From: Dysidea avara
Taxonomy: Eukaryota; Porifera; Demospongiae; Dictyoceratida; Dysideidae
Reading direction: 5' to 3'
DNA length: 64,000 bases
Assembly: GCF_963678975.1 (NCBI RefSeq)
Contig: NC_089281.1
Coordinates: 23,044,765 to 23,108,764 of the forward strand
Shown here: piece by piece, positions 63,003 through 64,000 of the stretch
Numbering within the stretch: position 1 is the stretch's first letter
How the letters are laid out: each line of letters opens with the position of its first letter
Position numbers and translations under genes: made by a program
The notes under the pieces: model-generated
Databases searched by the model: none
What the model was told of the DNA's origin: nothing
Seen by the model: the letters and a program-made list of their open reading frames with translations, nothing else

Positions 63003-64000
63003 TTGTTATGAGGCTGTTTTTGGATGATATTTTCAGCACTTGTGCTGTAAAGCCTTAACAATTAAATAAAATAAATAATATTGGACAAGAACTTAATATA
63101 CAGCACTACTGTACCGTATGATACTTAGTCACGTCAATATAGCCAATTTAATAACAGCAAAATCATAGCTAGAGAATATGTGTTTCAACTGCAATACTTG
63201 TACAAAAACTTGGCAGCAACCTATACAAGAGATTTTAATTATGACCATCTTCCTGTCATTGCCAATTCATAAGTTAATCAACATAATTAACAGATTACTG
63301 GTTACAGGTGTTGTGCTGTTATTACATGTAGTTGCCTAGTTATAAGTGTTGCTGGCATCAAATGGCAGAGAATGGACCCTGAGAGGAGAACCATATGAAC
63401 GCTCAGAACCCAGGTTGTGAGGACAAGATTGTATTGCAGCAGAGGGAATGGCTCAAGGAACAGCCCAGATGATCATGATCACAGGCCACTGGGTGAGCAG
63501 GGTAATTGTTGGAAGGGGGAGGCCTTAATAACAATGCCTACAAGATTGGCATTGGAGAGGTAACATTGTTGACATAGGGGAGTTATTACCAGGGGAGTGT
63601 AAAACCAGGGAAGAGATGCACTTAATTGGGTCCAATGTTTCTGTACACACACAGTCGTAAGAGGTGCACAGAATCCAGACCAATGGCTAAATGTCAACTG
63701 TGCCAGGAGTTCATGGGCTTGGCTTGGTTGTGGTATGGTATTGGATTCTGGCAGTACCAAGAATCAGCTATGATCAGTGGTCAACCCCTCTTATGTCTGC
63801 CAGTTGCTTTACTGGCTCAGCTAAAGCCACTACTCAATGTTGCAAACTTTGTCGGGCACCACACAAACAGAAAACCCAACAAGGAGATCCAGATCCAGAT
63901 GTGCAACAGCAGGTTAGAGCAATGGAATTTTTTTATGCTGGCCATAGCTTGCCAGGAGCCGCATTGTGTGATCAGCCCATCAGGGGAGATGTATCGTCTG
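63003..64000. other. Unassigned right end, compositionally different from 63360
   Basis: From about 63360 the sequence becomes richer in G and C and less repetitive than the flanks. Frames on both strands are broken and no family was recognised. It could be a decayed coding element or part of a gene continuing past the window. Confidence 0.35.

Overview
The window reads as nuclear DNA of an early-branching marine animal, most likely a demosponge. It is AT-rich, has short GT-AG introns mixed with long repeat-filled ones, and encodes animal families: a fibrillar-type collagen/thrombospondin mosaic, animal alpha-tubulins, NOC3L, a Roco GTPase with Death and CARD domains, and a kinase. The assignment to sponge is an inference from gene content and intron style; no species marker was recognised.

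Layout. 1-3143: repeat-rich non-coding DNA that is a diverged copy of material at 13.4-23 kb. 3144-11539, minus strand: one gene of about 20 exons for a large secreted protein (signal peptide, globular N-terminus, interrupted Gly-X-Y collagen blocks, two Ig/FN3-like Cys repeats, five TSP1 repeats), with a possible alternative last exon. 11.5-27.5 kb: about 16 kb with no convincing intact gene, only MITE-like elements, hairpins, microsatellites and exon remnants. 27.6-31.2 kb, plus strand: two tandem alpha-tubulin genes, each with TATA promoter and four exons. 31487-32674, plus strand: an intronless M20 amidohydrolase/dipeptidase. 34230-51017, minus strand: NOC3L, 20 exons, with a 9.9 kb last intron filled by tandem repeats, a hAT-type element and a Ty3/gypsy LTR fossil nested inside it. 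52446-60053, minus strand: ROC-COR-Death-CARD gene with a second CARD exon downstream that could be used alternatively. 61080-61989, minus strand: C-lobe exons of a divergent protein kinase whose N-lobe was not found. 62-64 kb: repeats, hairpins and an unassigned stretch.

Gene models were built by reading splice sites and checking codon phase across every junction. NOC3L (2226 nt of coding sequence), both tubulins (1356 nt each) and the Roco gene (2709 nt, or 2733 nt with the other CARD end) close in frame. One junction in the collagen gene (exon 1 to the next recognised exon) does not close and probably hides a small unseen exon.

The genes are housekeeping (tubulin, NOC3L), matrix (collagen/TSP1) and probable signalling or innate immunity (Roco-Death-CARD plus kinase). 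The most interesting signals are the two CARD-coding terminal exons with identical splice phase, the collagen/TSP1 mosaic with its duplicated cassette exons, a short motif pair containing TCTATTAGAGTA scattered through the window in several element types, and the four-level nesting of elements in the NOC3L intron.
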